Below, piece after piece: positions 1 to 10,480 of a stretch of DNA of 64,000 bases (position 1 is the first letter of the stretch; every line of letters starts with the position of its first letter). The DNA is taken from the NCBI GenBank assembly GCA_025531455.1, contig JAMYHL010000055.1, positions 124,001-188,000 of the forward strand. Reading direction: 5' to 3'. Position numbers and translations under genes: made by a program. The notes under the pieces are model-generated. The model saw only the letters and a program-made list of their open reading frames with translations. It was not told the origin of the DNA and made no database searches. Source of the stretch: Apiotrichum sp. Y4204. Its lineage: Eukaryota; Basidiomycota; Tremellomycetes; Trichosporonales; Trichosporonaceae.

Positions 1-1
1 T

Positions 2-1381
2 CTAGTCCTCATACACGAGCACGGGCTTGATGACCTTGCCAGCATGCATGTCCGCGAGCGCCCTGTCCATATCCTTCCAGTTATACTTCGTGACGATGCG
101 CTCAACGGGGAACTGGCGTCAGCCTCTCTGTATCTGCGTTTCTACCCACCTTGCCCTGCTTGTGCAACTCGACGAGGCGGGGAACGAGCCGGTGCGGCGT
201 GTCGTTGCCCTCGACGCACACCTCGATACTGCGCACCCCGAGGAGGATATCGTTAAACTGGAAGAAGAGTTAAGAGAGAGAGCCGCAATAAACTCGTTGT
301 TTCTTACGGTAATCTGCAGCGGGGCGGGACTCGCGCCAATCTGCACGAGGCGCCCGCGCATGCCGAGCGCGAGAAACGCGTCTTTGGCAGCGACGGGGTG
401 GCCCGTCGCCTCGATCGCAAAGTCGACGCCGCGGCCGTCGGTAATCTTCCTTGCTTCGTCGGGGACGGAGCATGTCTTGGGGTTGAGCGCGTGCGTTGCG
501 CCGAGCTCCAACGCCTGGGTAGTGTCAGCATGCACGAGCTCTATCACTTACGAGTTTTAGCCGCTCCTCATTAACATCCATTGCGATGATGGTCTTGGCG
601 CCGACCGCGACGGCCGCAAAGAGCGCGGCGATACCCACGCCCCCGAGCCCGCAGATGAGCACGGAATGCCGCGCCTGAAGGTCCGCGACATTGAATACCC
701 CGCCGGCACCAGTCTGCAGCCCACACCCCATCGGCGCGAGCGTGCGCACGTCCGTATCGGGGGGAACGACAACGCAGGAACTTTCCCTCACGAGCGAGTG
801 GCGGGCAAAGCTCGACTGGCCGAAAAACGAGCCGCCGACCCCCGTGCCCGCCAACTCTCCGCCATCGAGCTGCCCAACGCACGTATACCCGTCAGCCCGC
901 TTCTTGCCAAAGTTGATATCGGGCCAGGTAGCGCACGCGAACGCCGCGCCCTCGGTGCACGCGTCGCACTTTTCGCATGCCGCGTACGAGAGGAGCACGA
1001 GGTCGCCCTCCTTCCTGCCTTGTCAACCGGCGTACCGTGTACCCGTATATCATTGTTTACTCACAGGCGGGTCACGCCCGACCCGACGGAACGGACGTAT
1101 CCCGCGCCCTCGTGGCCTGGTATCAGAATATGATCAATATCACAGTCTTTTCTTGCGCACCGAGGATGACGGGAAACTTGCCGTCCGGGAGATCCCCGGC
1201 CGCGACGAGCAGATCCGTATGGCAGATCCCGCTCGCCACCATCCTGAATGTCAACCAAAGTCTACTGTCATACTCACTCGATGAGGACCTCGTCGTCCAG
1301 CGGGTCCGAGAGGGTAATGTCGCGCAGGACGAACGGCGCGCCCTTTGATTCGACGACCCACGCCTGTGTCTGTGTCGGCAT
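2..1381 (-). CDS. Zinc-dependent alcohol dehydrogenase (MDR superfamily, aryl/benzyl-alcohol-type)
   Basis: Probable cytosolic NAD(P)-dependent oxidation of an alcohol to an aldehyde. Splicing short introns (for example 1244-1277 and 1117-1160) joins the expected family motifs in order: GICHTD with the catalytic-zinc cysteine, GHEGAG, the structural-zinc loop CEKCDACTEGAAFAC, the Rossmann turn GLGGVG followed by an acidic MDVNEER (this favours NAD), and a C-terminal segment ending in VLVYED. The start at 1381 gives MPTQTQAWVVESKGAPFVL, a normal N-terminus for this family; the stop is at 2-4. At least five introns. The substrate cannot be read from sequence; aryl-alcohol dehydrogenases are the closest match from memory. 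The next gene upstream is on the same strand. Confidence 0.85.
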
Positions 1382-1707
1382 CGTGAGATGAGATAGATGC
1401 AGTATATTGATGGGGGATGTCCTCGGTCTTGGTCGGTCTCGATATTATGCTCGCACCAATGCCCATCTCGGCTCATCCATATCGCCTTGGTCCCTCGGTC
1501 TTCGGACAGGTGTTGTGCGCCGTGCCCACCTCGCTGCCGACTTCGGAGCAACATCCGGCCGACCGGTTATCTAAACGCCACCAGGAACTGATAGCCGATC
1601 CAGGTGACTGCCAAGGCGGCTGTCGGCGTCGCAGGCCTGAATCCTCCCAGTCCATTCACGCTGTTTGATGGCAATGATGTATGGCATGGATATGATACAA
1701 CAAAACA

Positions 1708-2964
1708 TTATACGGTAGTACTACTGTCTGGCCCCATGCTCTGCCCCATGCTCTGCTCCATGTTCTGCTGGGCCTTTGTGATGGCCTCGGCTCCGCGCCG
1801 TGCGGTCCACTCGCGCTCCCACTGCTCCTCCTGAGCCGCGTCAAACGCCTCCTTGCCCTCGCCCCACCGTTCCTGTACATCGCTAATGTCCGCGTACGGG
1901 TCGCCAGGCATGAGGCCCGACGCAGACGAAAAGAGCGCGTGCATGTTTTCCGTCGTCGTGACGCCCCCCGCCGGCATGAACACGTAGCCCGTTACCTTGT
2001 CCACGAGGCGGACGAGCTTCATCATCGATGCCTTGTCCTGTGGCGTCAGCGGTGAATTCTGCGAAAGCCATCACCAGCACGCACCTCAACTGCCAGGGTC
2101 TCGAACCCAACGAGCCCAAAGTCCTCGATGAGCTCGCACATCGCCTTGTTCAGCTTGTGAAAGTGCTTTGCGCGCGGCTCATTCTCGAGCGTCTGGAGAA
2201 GGTACGAGAGGTCCTGCACCTCGGTGTAATAGTCGAGATTGAAGGCTGGAGCGTCAGTGAAAGGTGGAATGAGTTTAGGATCAGGAGCACCATAACTCAC
2301 GGAGATTCTCAAAGCTCGACAGGGTGTCAATCTTGCTCAGCACATTGATGTGGGGCATCTCGAGCTGGAGCATGGCACGCAGCGCGAGGAGCACCGCCGC
2401 AATGTACTTTGACGCATCGGTGATGGCGTGTGCGTCGGTGAGATGCACCGCTGCGAGCTGAGCGTCAGCATTCGTTGAAGAGATATTACCCACCCTGTAA
2501 TCCATCTTTCCGAGCCGCTCGACTATGCGCTTCAGACTGTCATGGTTCGTCCACAGCTCTGCCTGCCCCGGCGTGTCGATGACAATGTACCCATTCCCAC
2601 CCTGGTCCGCGAGGATGCCATCCAGCTGCTCCACCAGCCAGTCAAAGTTGGCCTCGAGGTACTCGATGCAGTACAGCATCGCGCCGTTCGGCCCCAGGCC
2701 GTACTCCTCCATCACGGCCTCGAGGGTGATCAGGTCCGTGATGGAGACGGCGCACGGGTACGGCGGGTCGGTGACTGCTGGATCCAGGTTGATGATGCTG
2801 ACGGGGCGCTGGAGCGCGGTGAGGAACTGGGATCGTGAGCTCTAGTCTTCGTAGTGACCAACCTGGTACATGCCATGGCAGTAGGTCGACTTGCCTGCGC
2901 CTGGAGGACCAGTGACGAGCTGGCCAAACGCCGAGTGGTGTGTCTCTGTGGTCTCCACCTCCAT
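1708..2964 (-). CDS. GPN2: GPN-loop GTPase 2 (RNA polymerase II assembly factor)
   Basis: Essential GTPase family that helps assemble and import RNA polymerase II (and III) in the cytoplasm. The start at 2964 places a Walker A motif, GPPGAGKST, about 20 residues in. The family-defining GPN loop reads GLGPNGAMLYCIEYLEANFDWL-like, with the CIEYLEAN form typical of GPN2 rather than GPN1 or GPN3. It is followed by DTPGQAELWT (G3), a HINVLSKID segment (NKxD-like G4), and FNLDYYTEVQDLSYLL, which closely tracks human GPN2. Introns at about 2246-2300, 2467-2495, 2048-2095 and just after the Walker A exon restore frame. The C-terminal tail is rich in Q, M and S (QSMGQSMG repeat). The identification is strong. 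Confidence 0.93.
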
Positions 2965-3024
2965 TGTGGGGCTCGAAAAGTGGAGGTCGGTGGAGGTGGA
3001 GGGGTCTGGATGGGGTAGCGTAGA

Positions 3025-6000
3025 CTAGAGACGGTGGATGTGTTCAGCAGTGTCGGCGCTGGGGGTGAGTGCGCGCGAGTCGGGGCCGCTGATGCTGGAT
3101 GCGCTCGATGCTATTCCTCCGTATCCGCGGGTGTGTCCGTGTCTGTGCGATGCTGTGGGAGATCGAGAACGGGGTGTGCTTGGTCCTGGGGATGGATCAT
3201 AACGATGATGATGATGAGGACCATGTCCCGATGCTATCCCAAATGTCATTGGGCTGAATGGCGGCAGCACGACGGACCGCTCATCCGCACTGTACGGCCG
3301 GGGTTTTCGGAGAGACTGCTTCTGCCGCCGTGTGGCACCCCGCGCGGCAGCCTGCGAGAACCGGTGGTATGCTGGGAGAATGTTAGCATACAGCCCTATG
3401 CATAACAGTTGCATGCATGCATACATGCTCCGGCAGTCTGCATGCATGGCAATCGGAAACTCACACTCTGTGATCCACGAGTCGTCCCGGGGCGTGGTGG
3501 CGGTGAGGGGCGCTGTGGGGCGGAGCTCCAGGCGGCCGAGGTCAAACGCGCCAGGGAAGGGCGGCACGTCGGGGCTGCTCCCCGACGCCGATCCAGGTCC
3601 AGGGCCGAGAGAGACACCGAGACCGTGCGGGAGCGCTGGCGATGGCGGGCCAAGGGATCCCGCACGGCCACCGGGGGGCCGGAACTGTCCTGGTGGGCGC
3701 GAAAAGGCGTACGGCTGCTGGCCCTGGTCGATCATCGGTGTGCGGAGCTCAAACTGGCTGCTGTCGCTGTGGGTCGCCTCCGTCGGGGAGTTGAGATCAA
3801 TGTTGAAGCCGAGGCCGATGACGCGCTCGACGTGCGGAGGGTCAATGACCAAGCTCTGGGAGACGAGGCGGCGACGGCGCGTCGGCGGCGATACCGAAGT
3901 GACCGAAGTTGGGGGCGAGGTGGGGGCACGGTAGAAGAGGCCGCGGAAGTTTTCGTCCAAGCTGTGGCGGATAGATACCTCGGACCCAGATGAGATGCTC
4001 GCGGGCGAGTGGCTGCGACGCGAATTGCGTCTGTCAAACTCAAAGGCGTCGTCCGAGGATGGCGCCTCGCTGAACCGGCGCTCGTCGCTGACCTGCCGCA
4101 GCTTTACGCGCGGCGTGTCCGCAGGATTCTCCGCCAGGTTCTCCACGCCCTCTCCGGCCGGTTCCTCTGTCGGAGTGGACGAGTCGGCCAGCTCGGATTC
4201 ACTTCCAAGCTTGGAGGATGACATTTGTGGGGTGCCCGACGGAGACTCCTTGTCGCTGCTCGATATGATACTGGACGGCGCCAGGGAGGCCATATAAAAC
4301 TGGTCCACCGAGCTGCTGGCCAGAGGCGATTCCATCGGCGTCACAAATGCCGAGCCCGTCGAGCCCTCCAGCGCGTCCGTGTAGTGCGACACCGACGAGC
4401 GCGATGAGACGGGGAAGAGATCAGGCAGCGTGGTTTCAGAGTTGTCGCTCTGGTGGCCATCGTCGTCCCGGGCGACATCGGCTATTATCGTCCAGTCCTC
4501 AGCGCCCGCAGCCTCGGTGGTGTAAAAGGACGACTGGGAGCGGAGAGATTCCGTGTCGATACCGCGAATGGACGTTCCGTCGTCAACATGAGCACTTGCA
4601 CTGTTTGTCGTACTGGGCACAGTGCTATGCGTCCGGCTGTGCGTACGACTATGCACCGCGCTGGGCACCGCGCTGTCACCCGCACGAAAGCGCGTCTCGC
4701 CTGTCTCTTCCGTGCCCTCAAGCGACGTGCGACGCGAGTCGCTGTGGCGGGAGCTTTCCCAATCCGATACCGCCTCTCGCGGCTCATCTCGGCGGGGCAG
4801 GGGCGGGATGCGGTGCGGAGACGACGAGTTTGAGCGGGGGAGCACGCCCGACTTGTCTTCAAGTGGTATCGACCTGTCAAAGGAGCTGTCAGTGTGTGAC
4901 CGCGGGAACGAGTTGTCGCCCGCCGCGTCGTACGTGTCGGTATCGCGGGCGATGAATTCGAGAAAGTCGGGGGACACGCGGCTGTGCGTGCTCTGCCGGC
5001 TCTGGTGGCTGTGATGGCTGTGACGTTCTGCGCGCGTCGGACTTTCCACTCCCTGCGGGCCGAGGAAAAGCTCCGCCGACGGCGTCACGGCCGACACACT
5101 CGGTATGCTGCGGTGCGACCACCCCGACGGCGATTTCTGTGGGCGCTCCAACTCGGGAGCAGGGGTGCTCTGGCGCCCCATAATCTTCTCCGCCGAGTCT
5201 GAACCGAACGGCGAGCGCGGCGGGCTGGGCCGCAAAGACGTGAACATGAATGGACCGGACAAGCGGGAACCGCCTCCCTTTCCGTGAGTGGGTGAGTCTG
5301 GCGGCGGGGCGAGCACGGCCACGGAACCCTGGCGCACCGGAGTGGGCGAGTCGTCCATAAGTGTCAAGCGGTTCTGATTCTGCGGCGTCTCGCTCCGAGA
5401 GGGGGTCTTTGGTGGAAGCGGCGGTGCGGGAACGATAGGCGGCACAGAGCCCTTGCGCTGTGTCGTCGGGCGTTCACCCGGCCGTCCACCAGGAATCGGG
5501 GTGTGCGTTGAATGTGATTCCGAGGACAGAGCCTTCACGACTGCAGCCGTCGCGACGAGTTGGTTGATGGTGTGTACTGACGGAGACTGGCGGTTCGGGG
5601 AGGTGAATGGATTGTACCCGTCGAACGAGGTGGGCCGGGAAGTGGGCGTGGGCGGGACAGGCCGCGATGGCGGGGGCGCACGGGGAGGCATCGCCCGCGG
5701 CGAGGTGGCGATAGCCAGAGACGCAGGTGATGGAGCCCGGGGGGAGTTGATAGCGGACGGAGGCGCCGACGTCTCGACAGGCGACGGGGCAAGAGACGGT
5801 GACAGCGACGAGAATGCAGATATGTGCGGAACGGGCGGCAACTCCTTGTCCAGAAGCATAGCCAGCGGGCCAGGTTTACCTGTTGGCGGGACCGGCGGCG
5901 GGGAATCCCTCGGCGAAGGGGGTCGCCCTTCGGATGAAGGGAGGGCGGCTGACGGCGCTCCAGTAGATGGGGGCGACGAGTTTGCACGAGGGCGCACGCG

Positions 6001-8292
6001 GCCAGTGGGTTTCCCCGGGACACGAGGGCCTAGCGTACTTGCTCCGCGCGCCTTGCCCTCCGCCGAGACTGGGGAACGGGGGCTTGTGGGCGACTGCGGA
6101 TCGCCTTCAACGGCGTGCGTGAAAGACGAGCTGAAAGCAGCGAATGCAGGCAGCTGAGGCGGGGGTGAGGCGCGCCCGGACGAGGACCGCGCAACTGTCG
6201 TCGACGCAAATGTCGCGCGATCGGGCGAGATCGGATGGCTAAACGACGTGGGGGCAAGGCTGGGACTCCGGCTGGCAGACACTGCAGCATGGGGCGGCGA
6301 CTGGAACGCCCGCATCGTCAGCGACCGGCGATGCTGCCGCGCCAGAAGGTAACGTGCGTGTGCAGAGCTTGGAGGCTCCCGTGGGAGCGCTGTTGCTGCT
6401 GCGGGCTGGAGAGCGGCAGGAATGGGCAGACGCTGCTGGACATGTGGGGGCGGCATTGCCGCCTCATTGCCCGCCGTCGTGATCGCAATGCCAATCGCGT
6501 CGGCATCGAACCTGAACGAGCCTTCGGGAGTGGGAATGTAATGGGGCGGCGAGGGCTGCCGCTCAGAGCGCGATGGTTCCGCAAAGTCGATGGCTCGCGG
6601 GGCGCGGGGCTGTGGGGTCTCAGAGCTGCGACTTCCGACCACAACAACTCCAGGTTGACCAGCTGCGTTCTTGATCTGATGCGGTTGCAGGCGAAACTGA
6701 AACGAGCGCGGCGGTCCGGGTGGCCGATGCCGTTTCGACCTAGACGAACTAGTCGCGCTTGCTGCCGTGCGCGCCTTGCGTGGCGGAACATCGTGGTTGC
6801 TCCTGTTCCCGCCAAGCTTGACCGATTGACTGCGCCGAGGCGACTTGGGCGTTCGGTCGCTGCCAGTAAGCTGAGGACTGGATCTGCTGTGGTTGAGGCT
6901 GCTGCCAATGGATTCGGTGTGGGAGTGGCCGGAGAAGATACCAAGGCGTTTCCGTCCAACATGTGGCTGCGCGCAGGTCGCGGCACTGGCTGTTTCAGCG
7001 TGCTGGTCAGAGGAGCCTCCGTGGTTGGCGTCCTCGCTGACGCTGTGCCGCCGTGCACGCCCGCCGAGTCCCAAGAACGACCGGATAGAGCTCGACTGTG
7101 ACCGACTGCGAACATGGCGGGTGCCTTCCGCATCGACTGTCGTGCGGTTCCGCTGCGGTGTGGAAGGCGCCGGGGTCGTATTAGTCTGGCGAATACTCCC
7201 ACTGCGTCCTCGTCGGTGGGTCATCTCGGCCCACTCCTCCCGCTCCGCCTCGCGTGCCACACTCTGGGCGACTGCGTCATGGAATACAGGCGTTATCAGG
7301 TCGTCGTCGAGATCAGTATCGTTGCCGGGCGGAGTCTCTGGTGGCGTTATATCGTGAGCGTTCATACGTGGTCGTGGAAATGTCAAGGCGTCGCACATGC
7401 TGGTCACGGCTAATCGCGATTTCGATCCCTCGCTGTGGAGCGTAACGGAAGAGCGAGTCAGGCGGGGCAGGCTGACCCAGGAGGAATTCTGGGGTCGCGC
7501 TTGTTGCTGCTGAGCCAGCGTCGGTTGTGGAGGTTGGGGCTGAATATTCTCGCCGACGCGAGGGTATGGGCGGACGTCGGCGAAGGAGAGGTGTTCGATG
7601 TGGAGATCGGAGCTGGAGGGCGGTCCTGGGAGATGCGGGGTACTTGAGAAAGTGTGAACCATGGGGCCATAACGTGTCGGACCGTAGTTGCGTGCTTGGG
7701 ACGAGACGGGCATTCTCGATCCCGCCAACGGCACGTTGTGTGAGGGTGGAGGCGACACAAACTGCTTCCTCTTCGGTGCGTACGCGGAGAACTGTGGGCC
7801 GTACTTGTTTGCCTCTCCGGGCGGAAGGTCGTTGAGCGGTCGAGACTGTGAGGGCGCTCTCCGATGAACGTTGCCGAGTGGACCATACGACGTCCCAAAC
7901 GAGGCAGTACTCGCCGCCGGATGGAGGAGGGAAGGAGTCGAGATCGACTGCAGCTCTCGCCGCCGCCGTCGTCGACCTTTCCACGGCCACGCGCTGAATA
8001 TGCTTCTTCGCTTTGCCTCCTGTGGCGGCTCATGCTGCGCATGATGCGCATGCGTTACCGACATGGGCGCGAGGCCAATGCCCTGCGCGCCCGAGGGCTG
8101 CAGCAACGAGATACCGGATGTTGATGCAAACGGCGGGCGATAGGGCACATAGCCGTCCGAGTCATCCGCGGGCACCGCGACGTCAATCCTTTGCGGAAGG
8201 TTCGCTTGCTGTGGCGGATTGTGATCGCGCCGGACGATGCCGCGCATCGACGTTCCTCGCTTCCATACCGGTCGTTTGTCAGCCGTCGCCAT
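3025..8292 (-). CDS. Very large Pro/Ser-rich low-complexity protein, function unknown
   Basis: I do not recognise this gene. From the chosen start (MATADKRPVWKRG, 8292) it encodes about 1,724 residues after removal of one intron at 3372-3464; that intron is 93 nt with no stop, so the frame also reads straight through it. The protein is almost entirely disordered: basic patches (KGRRRRRRE near residue 90), many PPxP/SPxP runs, repeated RSxS and SPR motifs suggesting phosphorylation, and a His-rich patch near the C-terminus (GHGPHHHHRYDPSP). A short better-ordered island, LVIDPPHVERVIGLGFNIDL, lies in the last quarter. The frame is open upstream to 8835, with alternative ATGs at 8553 and 8835; the upstream part changes composition, so I treat it as leader. 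Possible scaffold or polarity protein, but nothing proves this. Confidence 0.8.
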   Translation of the reverse strand: MATADKRPVWKRGTSMRGIVRRDHNPPQQANLPQRIDVAVPADDSDGYVPYRPPFASTSGISLLQPSGAQGIGLAPMSVTHAHHAQHEPPQEAKRRSIFSAWPWKGRRRRRRELQSISTPSLLHPAASTASFGTSYGPLGNVHRRAPSQSRPLNDLPPGEANKYGPQFSAYAPKRKQFVSPPPSHNVPLAGSRMPVSSQARNYGPTRYGPMVHTFSSTPHLPGPPSSSDLHIEHLSFADVRPYPRVGENIQPQPPQPTLAQQQQARPQNSSWVSLPRLTRSSVTLHSEGSKSRLAVTSMCDALTFPRPRMNAHDITPPETPPGNDTDLDDDLITPVFHDAVAQSVAREAEREEWAEMTHRRGRSGSIRQTNTTPAPSTPQRNRTTVDAEGTRHVRSRSQSSSIRSFLGLGGRARRHSVSEDANHGGSSDQHAETASAATCAQPHVGRKRLGIFSGHSHTESIGSSLNHSRSSPQLTGSDRTPKSPRRSQSVKLGGNRSNHDVPPRKARTAASATSSSRSKRHRPPGPPRSFQFRLQPHQIKNAAGQPGVVVVGSRSSETPQPRAPRAIDFAEPSRSERQPSPPHYIPTPEGSFRFDADAIGIAITTAGNEAAMPPPHVQQRLPIPAALQPAAATALPREPPSSAHARYLLARQHRRSLTMRAFQSPPHAAVSASRSPSLAPTSFSHPISPDRATFASTTVARSSSGRASPPPQLPAFAAFSSSFTHAVEGDPQSPTSPRSPVSAEGKARGASTLGPRVPGKPTGRVRPRANSSPPSTGAPSAALPSSEGRPPSPRDSPPPVPPTGKPGPLAMLLDKELPPVPHISAFSSLSPSLAPSPVETSAPPSAINSPRAPSPASLAIATSPRAMPPRAPPPSRPVPPTPTSRPTSFDGYNPFTSPNRQSPSVHTINQLVATAAVVKALSSESHSTHTPIPGGRPGERPTTQRKGSVPPIVPAPPLPPKTPSRSETPQNQNRLTLMDDSPTPVRQGSVAVLAPPPDSPTHGKGGGSRLSGPFMFTSLRPSPPRSPFGSDSAEKIMGRQSTPAPELERPQKSPSGWSHRSIPSVSAVTPSAELFLGPQGVESPTRAERHSHHSHQSRQSTHSRVSPDFLEFIARDTDTYDAAGDNSFPRSHTDSSFDRSIPLEDKSGVLPRSNSSSPHRIPPLPRRDEPREAVSDWESSRHSDSRRTSLEGTEETGETRFRAGDSAVPSAVHSRTHSRTHSTVPSTTNSASAHVDDGTSIRGIDTESLRSQSSFYTTEAAGAEDWTIIADVARDDDGHQSDNSETTLPDLFPVSSRSSVSHYTDALEGSTGSAFVTPMESPLASSSVDQFYMASLAPSSIISSSDKESPSGTPQMSSSKLGSESELADSSTPTEEPAGEGVENLAENPADTPRVKLRQVSDERRFSEAPSSDDAFEFDRRNSRRSHSPASISSGSEVSIRHSLDENFRGLFYRAPTSPPTSVTSVSPPTRRRRLVSQSLVIDPPHVERVIGLGFNIDLNSPTEATHSDSSQFELRTPMIDQGQQPYAFSRPPGQFRPPGGRAGSLGPPSPALPHGLGVSLGPGPGSASGSSPDVPPFPGAFDLGRLELRPTAPLTATTPRDDSWITECEFPIAMHADCRSMYACMQLLCIGLYANILPAYHRFSQAAARGATRRQKQSLRKPRPYSADERSVVLPPFSPMTFGIASGHGPHHHHRYDPSPGPSTPRSRSPTASHRHGHTRGYGGIASSASSISGPDSRALTPSADTAEHIHRL
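3372..3464 (-). other. Probable 93-nt in-frame intron of the 1,724-aa gene
   Basis: On the minus strand it begins GTGAGTTTCC and ends ATTCTCCCAG. It is a multiple of three with no stop codon. Translating it would insert Met/Cys/Ala-rich sequence quite unlike the Pro/Ser-rich flanks, and it carries TGCATGCATGC-type repeats. Removal gives a smooth SYHRFSQAAARG junction. A competing acceptor at 3352 would break frame. Confidence 0.6.
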
Positions 8293-10480
8293 GGCTGATG
8301 CCGCGGAACTGGCCGTCACCGGGGGAACCGGGGTGACGGGGGCGGCGTGGGCCACGTCAAAGGCCACAGTCGTCGCCACTACCGATACGCTGCTGACGGC
8401 GACGGTGGCCAGCTGGAGAGATGAGCACGAGTACGGGCAGACATGGGGTGTGGGATAGCATGTTGGGGGCGGGGGATAACACGGCGTGAGCTCATCGCCA
8501 ACCGGCCCCGGCATTGGGGAGAGAGGAAGGAGGTAAGGGATGTCGTCACGCATCGCGGCAGGAGCGCGAGGAGAGCAGTAGCGGTCAAGTAAGAGCTGGC
8601 GACTAAGCTCTTTAGCTCGAACAGACGCGTAAGAGGAACGGGGGACACGGCAGCTGGGCAGTGAGGTCCAGAGCATCCATGACGAGAAGATAATATATCG
8701 TGACGTCGTGAAGAGTCCACAAGTGGCCAGAGGACCGGGAAGATCACCCGCCATCTCCGCCGTTGCGCGCGCGTCCCTCCGTCTCGCAGCTCGTAGCTCG
8801 CTACGCGACACAGATAGACGACGAGGACGGGGCACACGATTTCTGCCATTCTCATCTCTGTTTTTTGGGTGTGTGCCGAGGGCACAATGTAAGGAGTACT
8901 TTGTACCTCGCGCTATCCCGTACTATCCTATCCGGGCCTTCTCAACAGTGCCTTGCTCAGGCTCCGGCGCGTCAACGACGACAGCGATGGGCGCGACAGC
9001 ATGGACCTGCATTGCTTGCATTGCCGGCCATGAGAGACACTGAGACCTCGGATGGTAACGCTGTGGACGCCCATTCGCCCACTCTTGGCGAATCGACGGC
9101 CGGACAGAACCCGGCGGAGAACAGACCCCGGCAAGTTATGAGCTCGTGTGATGAGATGATCACACCTGTGCCCGAAAGCGACCGATGCATACAGCGCATG
9201 CACGCATGAAAACTGTATGCGCCAGAGCGGATTCTTGTCGCTTCGGATTCCAGGCATTGCGCCACGAAGAGAGACACGCAGAGAGCAGAGGAGAGACATG
9301 CGAGACAATCAAGACAAAGGAGAGACTCACCACACAAGCGGGTTATGACCACTGATTTTTTTTTCTCGGTGACTGTCCAGGTGATCCAACTTTTTTTTTT
9401 TTAGTTTGGCCAGTATTTTCGTTTCTTGTTCCAAACAATCGTGTATCTGTTCGGGACTGGGATGCGAGTCGTGACTGGATAGGGTGTGTGAGGGGACGGA
9501 CGGGCGTGCATGCACAGGCGGTGGAGATATGATGATGATGTGAGATGATGATGATGATGAATGATGATGATGACCGTGAGGGGGCGTTGTTTTTGTTTGT
9601 GTGTGTTCCACAGGGTATTAATGGCGTGTGGGGGATCGTCGGATCGTCGGGGCGCAGGGCGATCTTTTACTGTCCTGATGGCTGTGGTGGGGCGCGGAGT
9701 GATCTGCGTGATCTGCGGTAGATCCGTTCTAAAAGCAGTCAAAAAGGAGGGAAACAGGACAAGAGAAAAAAAGCAATAAAAAGTCCAAGAAACAGGACAC
9801 TGAAAAAAGGATCCAAGGAGTCAGGGGGTGCGGTCGAGGACAGAGAGAGTAATGGTGGAATGGGGTGTCAAGGGATGAAGCGACTAAGACGGTGGGGGTG
9901 GAGTTTGGGGAATGGCAGGCGAACAAATGCAAGGGAAAAAGAAAGGATCGAGAGACGAGAGAGTAAACGAACGCCGTGAGGGGGCTGGAGCTTTGGAGAC
10001 GGCCGAGATACCGAGATGGAGATGGCACGAGCACAACTGCCGCTAGTGTGTGCGATCGAAGATGGGCTCGCGGGCTCACGGGCTCGCAAACTACCTCCCC
10101 ACGATCCAAGTACCTCCCCACGATCCCCACTCGTGCAGTGTGGAACGCGGACAGTTGAAGTCGGGGGCTCGAGAGAGTGTGCGGCGGTATGGGCGTTGTG
10201 GTCGGCGGTATGCGTGTTGTGGTGGATACGGATATGGATGACAGCGATGGCCGAACCGAACACACACCGATCACCGAAAAGCAAGACAAGGCAAAGCCGG
10301 ATAAGACAAGAGAGATGCGAGCTATGCGAGACACGACTGGAAAATCAGAGCAGACCAAACACGCCAAACACACACCCTGCCGCTGCATCCTGCTGTATGC
10401 ACAGCCAGCTGTAGCACGATTGAGCGGTGCCGTGATATGGAAAGCCCCCAGCATACGTGCCAGCATCCGTATTGATCCCA
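8293..10480 (-). promoter_or_regulatory. Long upstream/5' leader region of the 1,724-aa gene
   Basis: No convincing gene. Read on the minus strand, 9,730-10,280 is strongly pyrimidine-rich (CTC, TCT and CAC runs), as are transcribed leaders elsewhere in this window. The 250-codon open frame at 9729-10481 translates to Ser/Pro/Leu/His-rich sequence without domain character. The stretch also holds a T12 tract (9391-9402) and a GAT/ATG trinucleotide run (9528-9574). The transcription start is not visible. Confidence 0.35.
9528..9574. repeat. Imperfect GAT/ATG trinucleotide microsatellite
   Basis: About 13 GATGAT-type units interrupted by TGA and AATG. It lies next to a T12 tract (9391-9402) in non-coding sequence. 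Confidence 0.85.
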
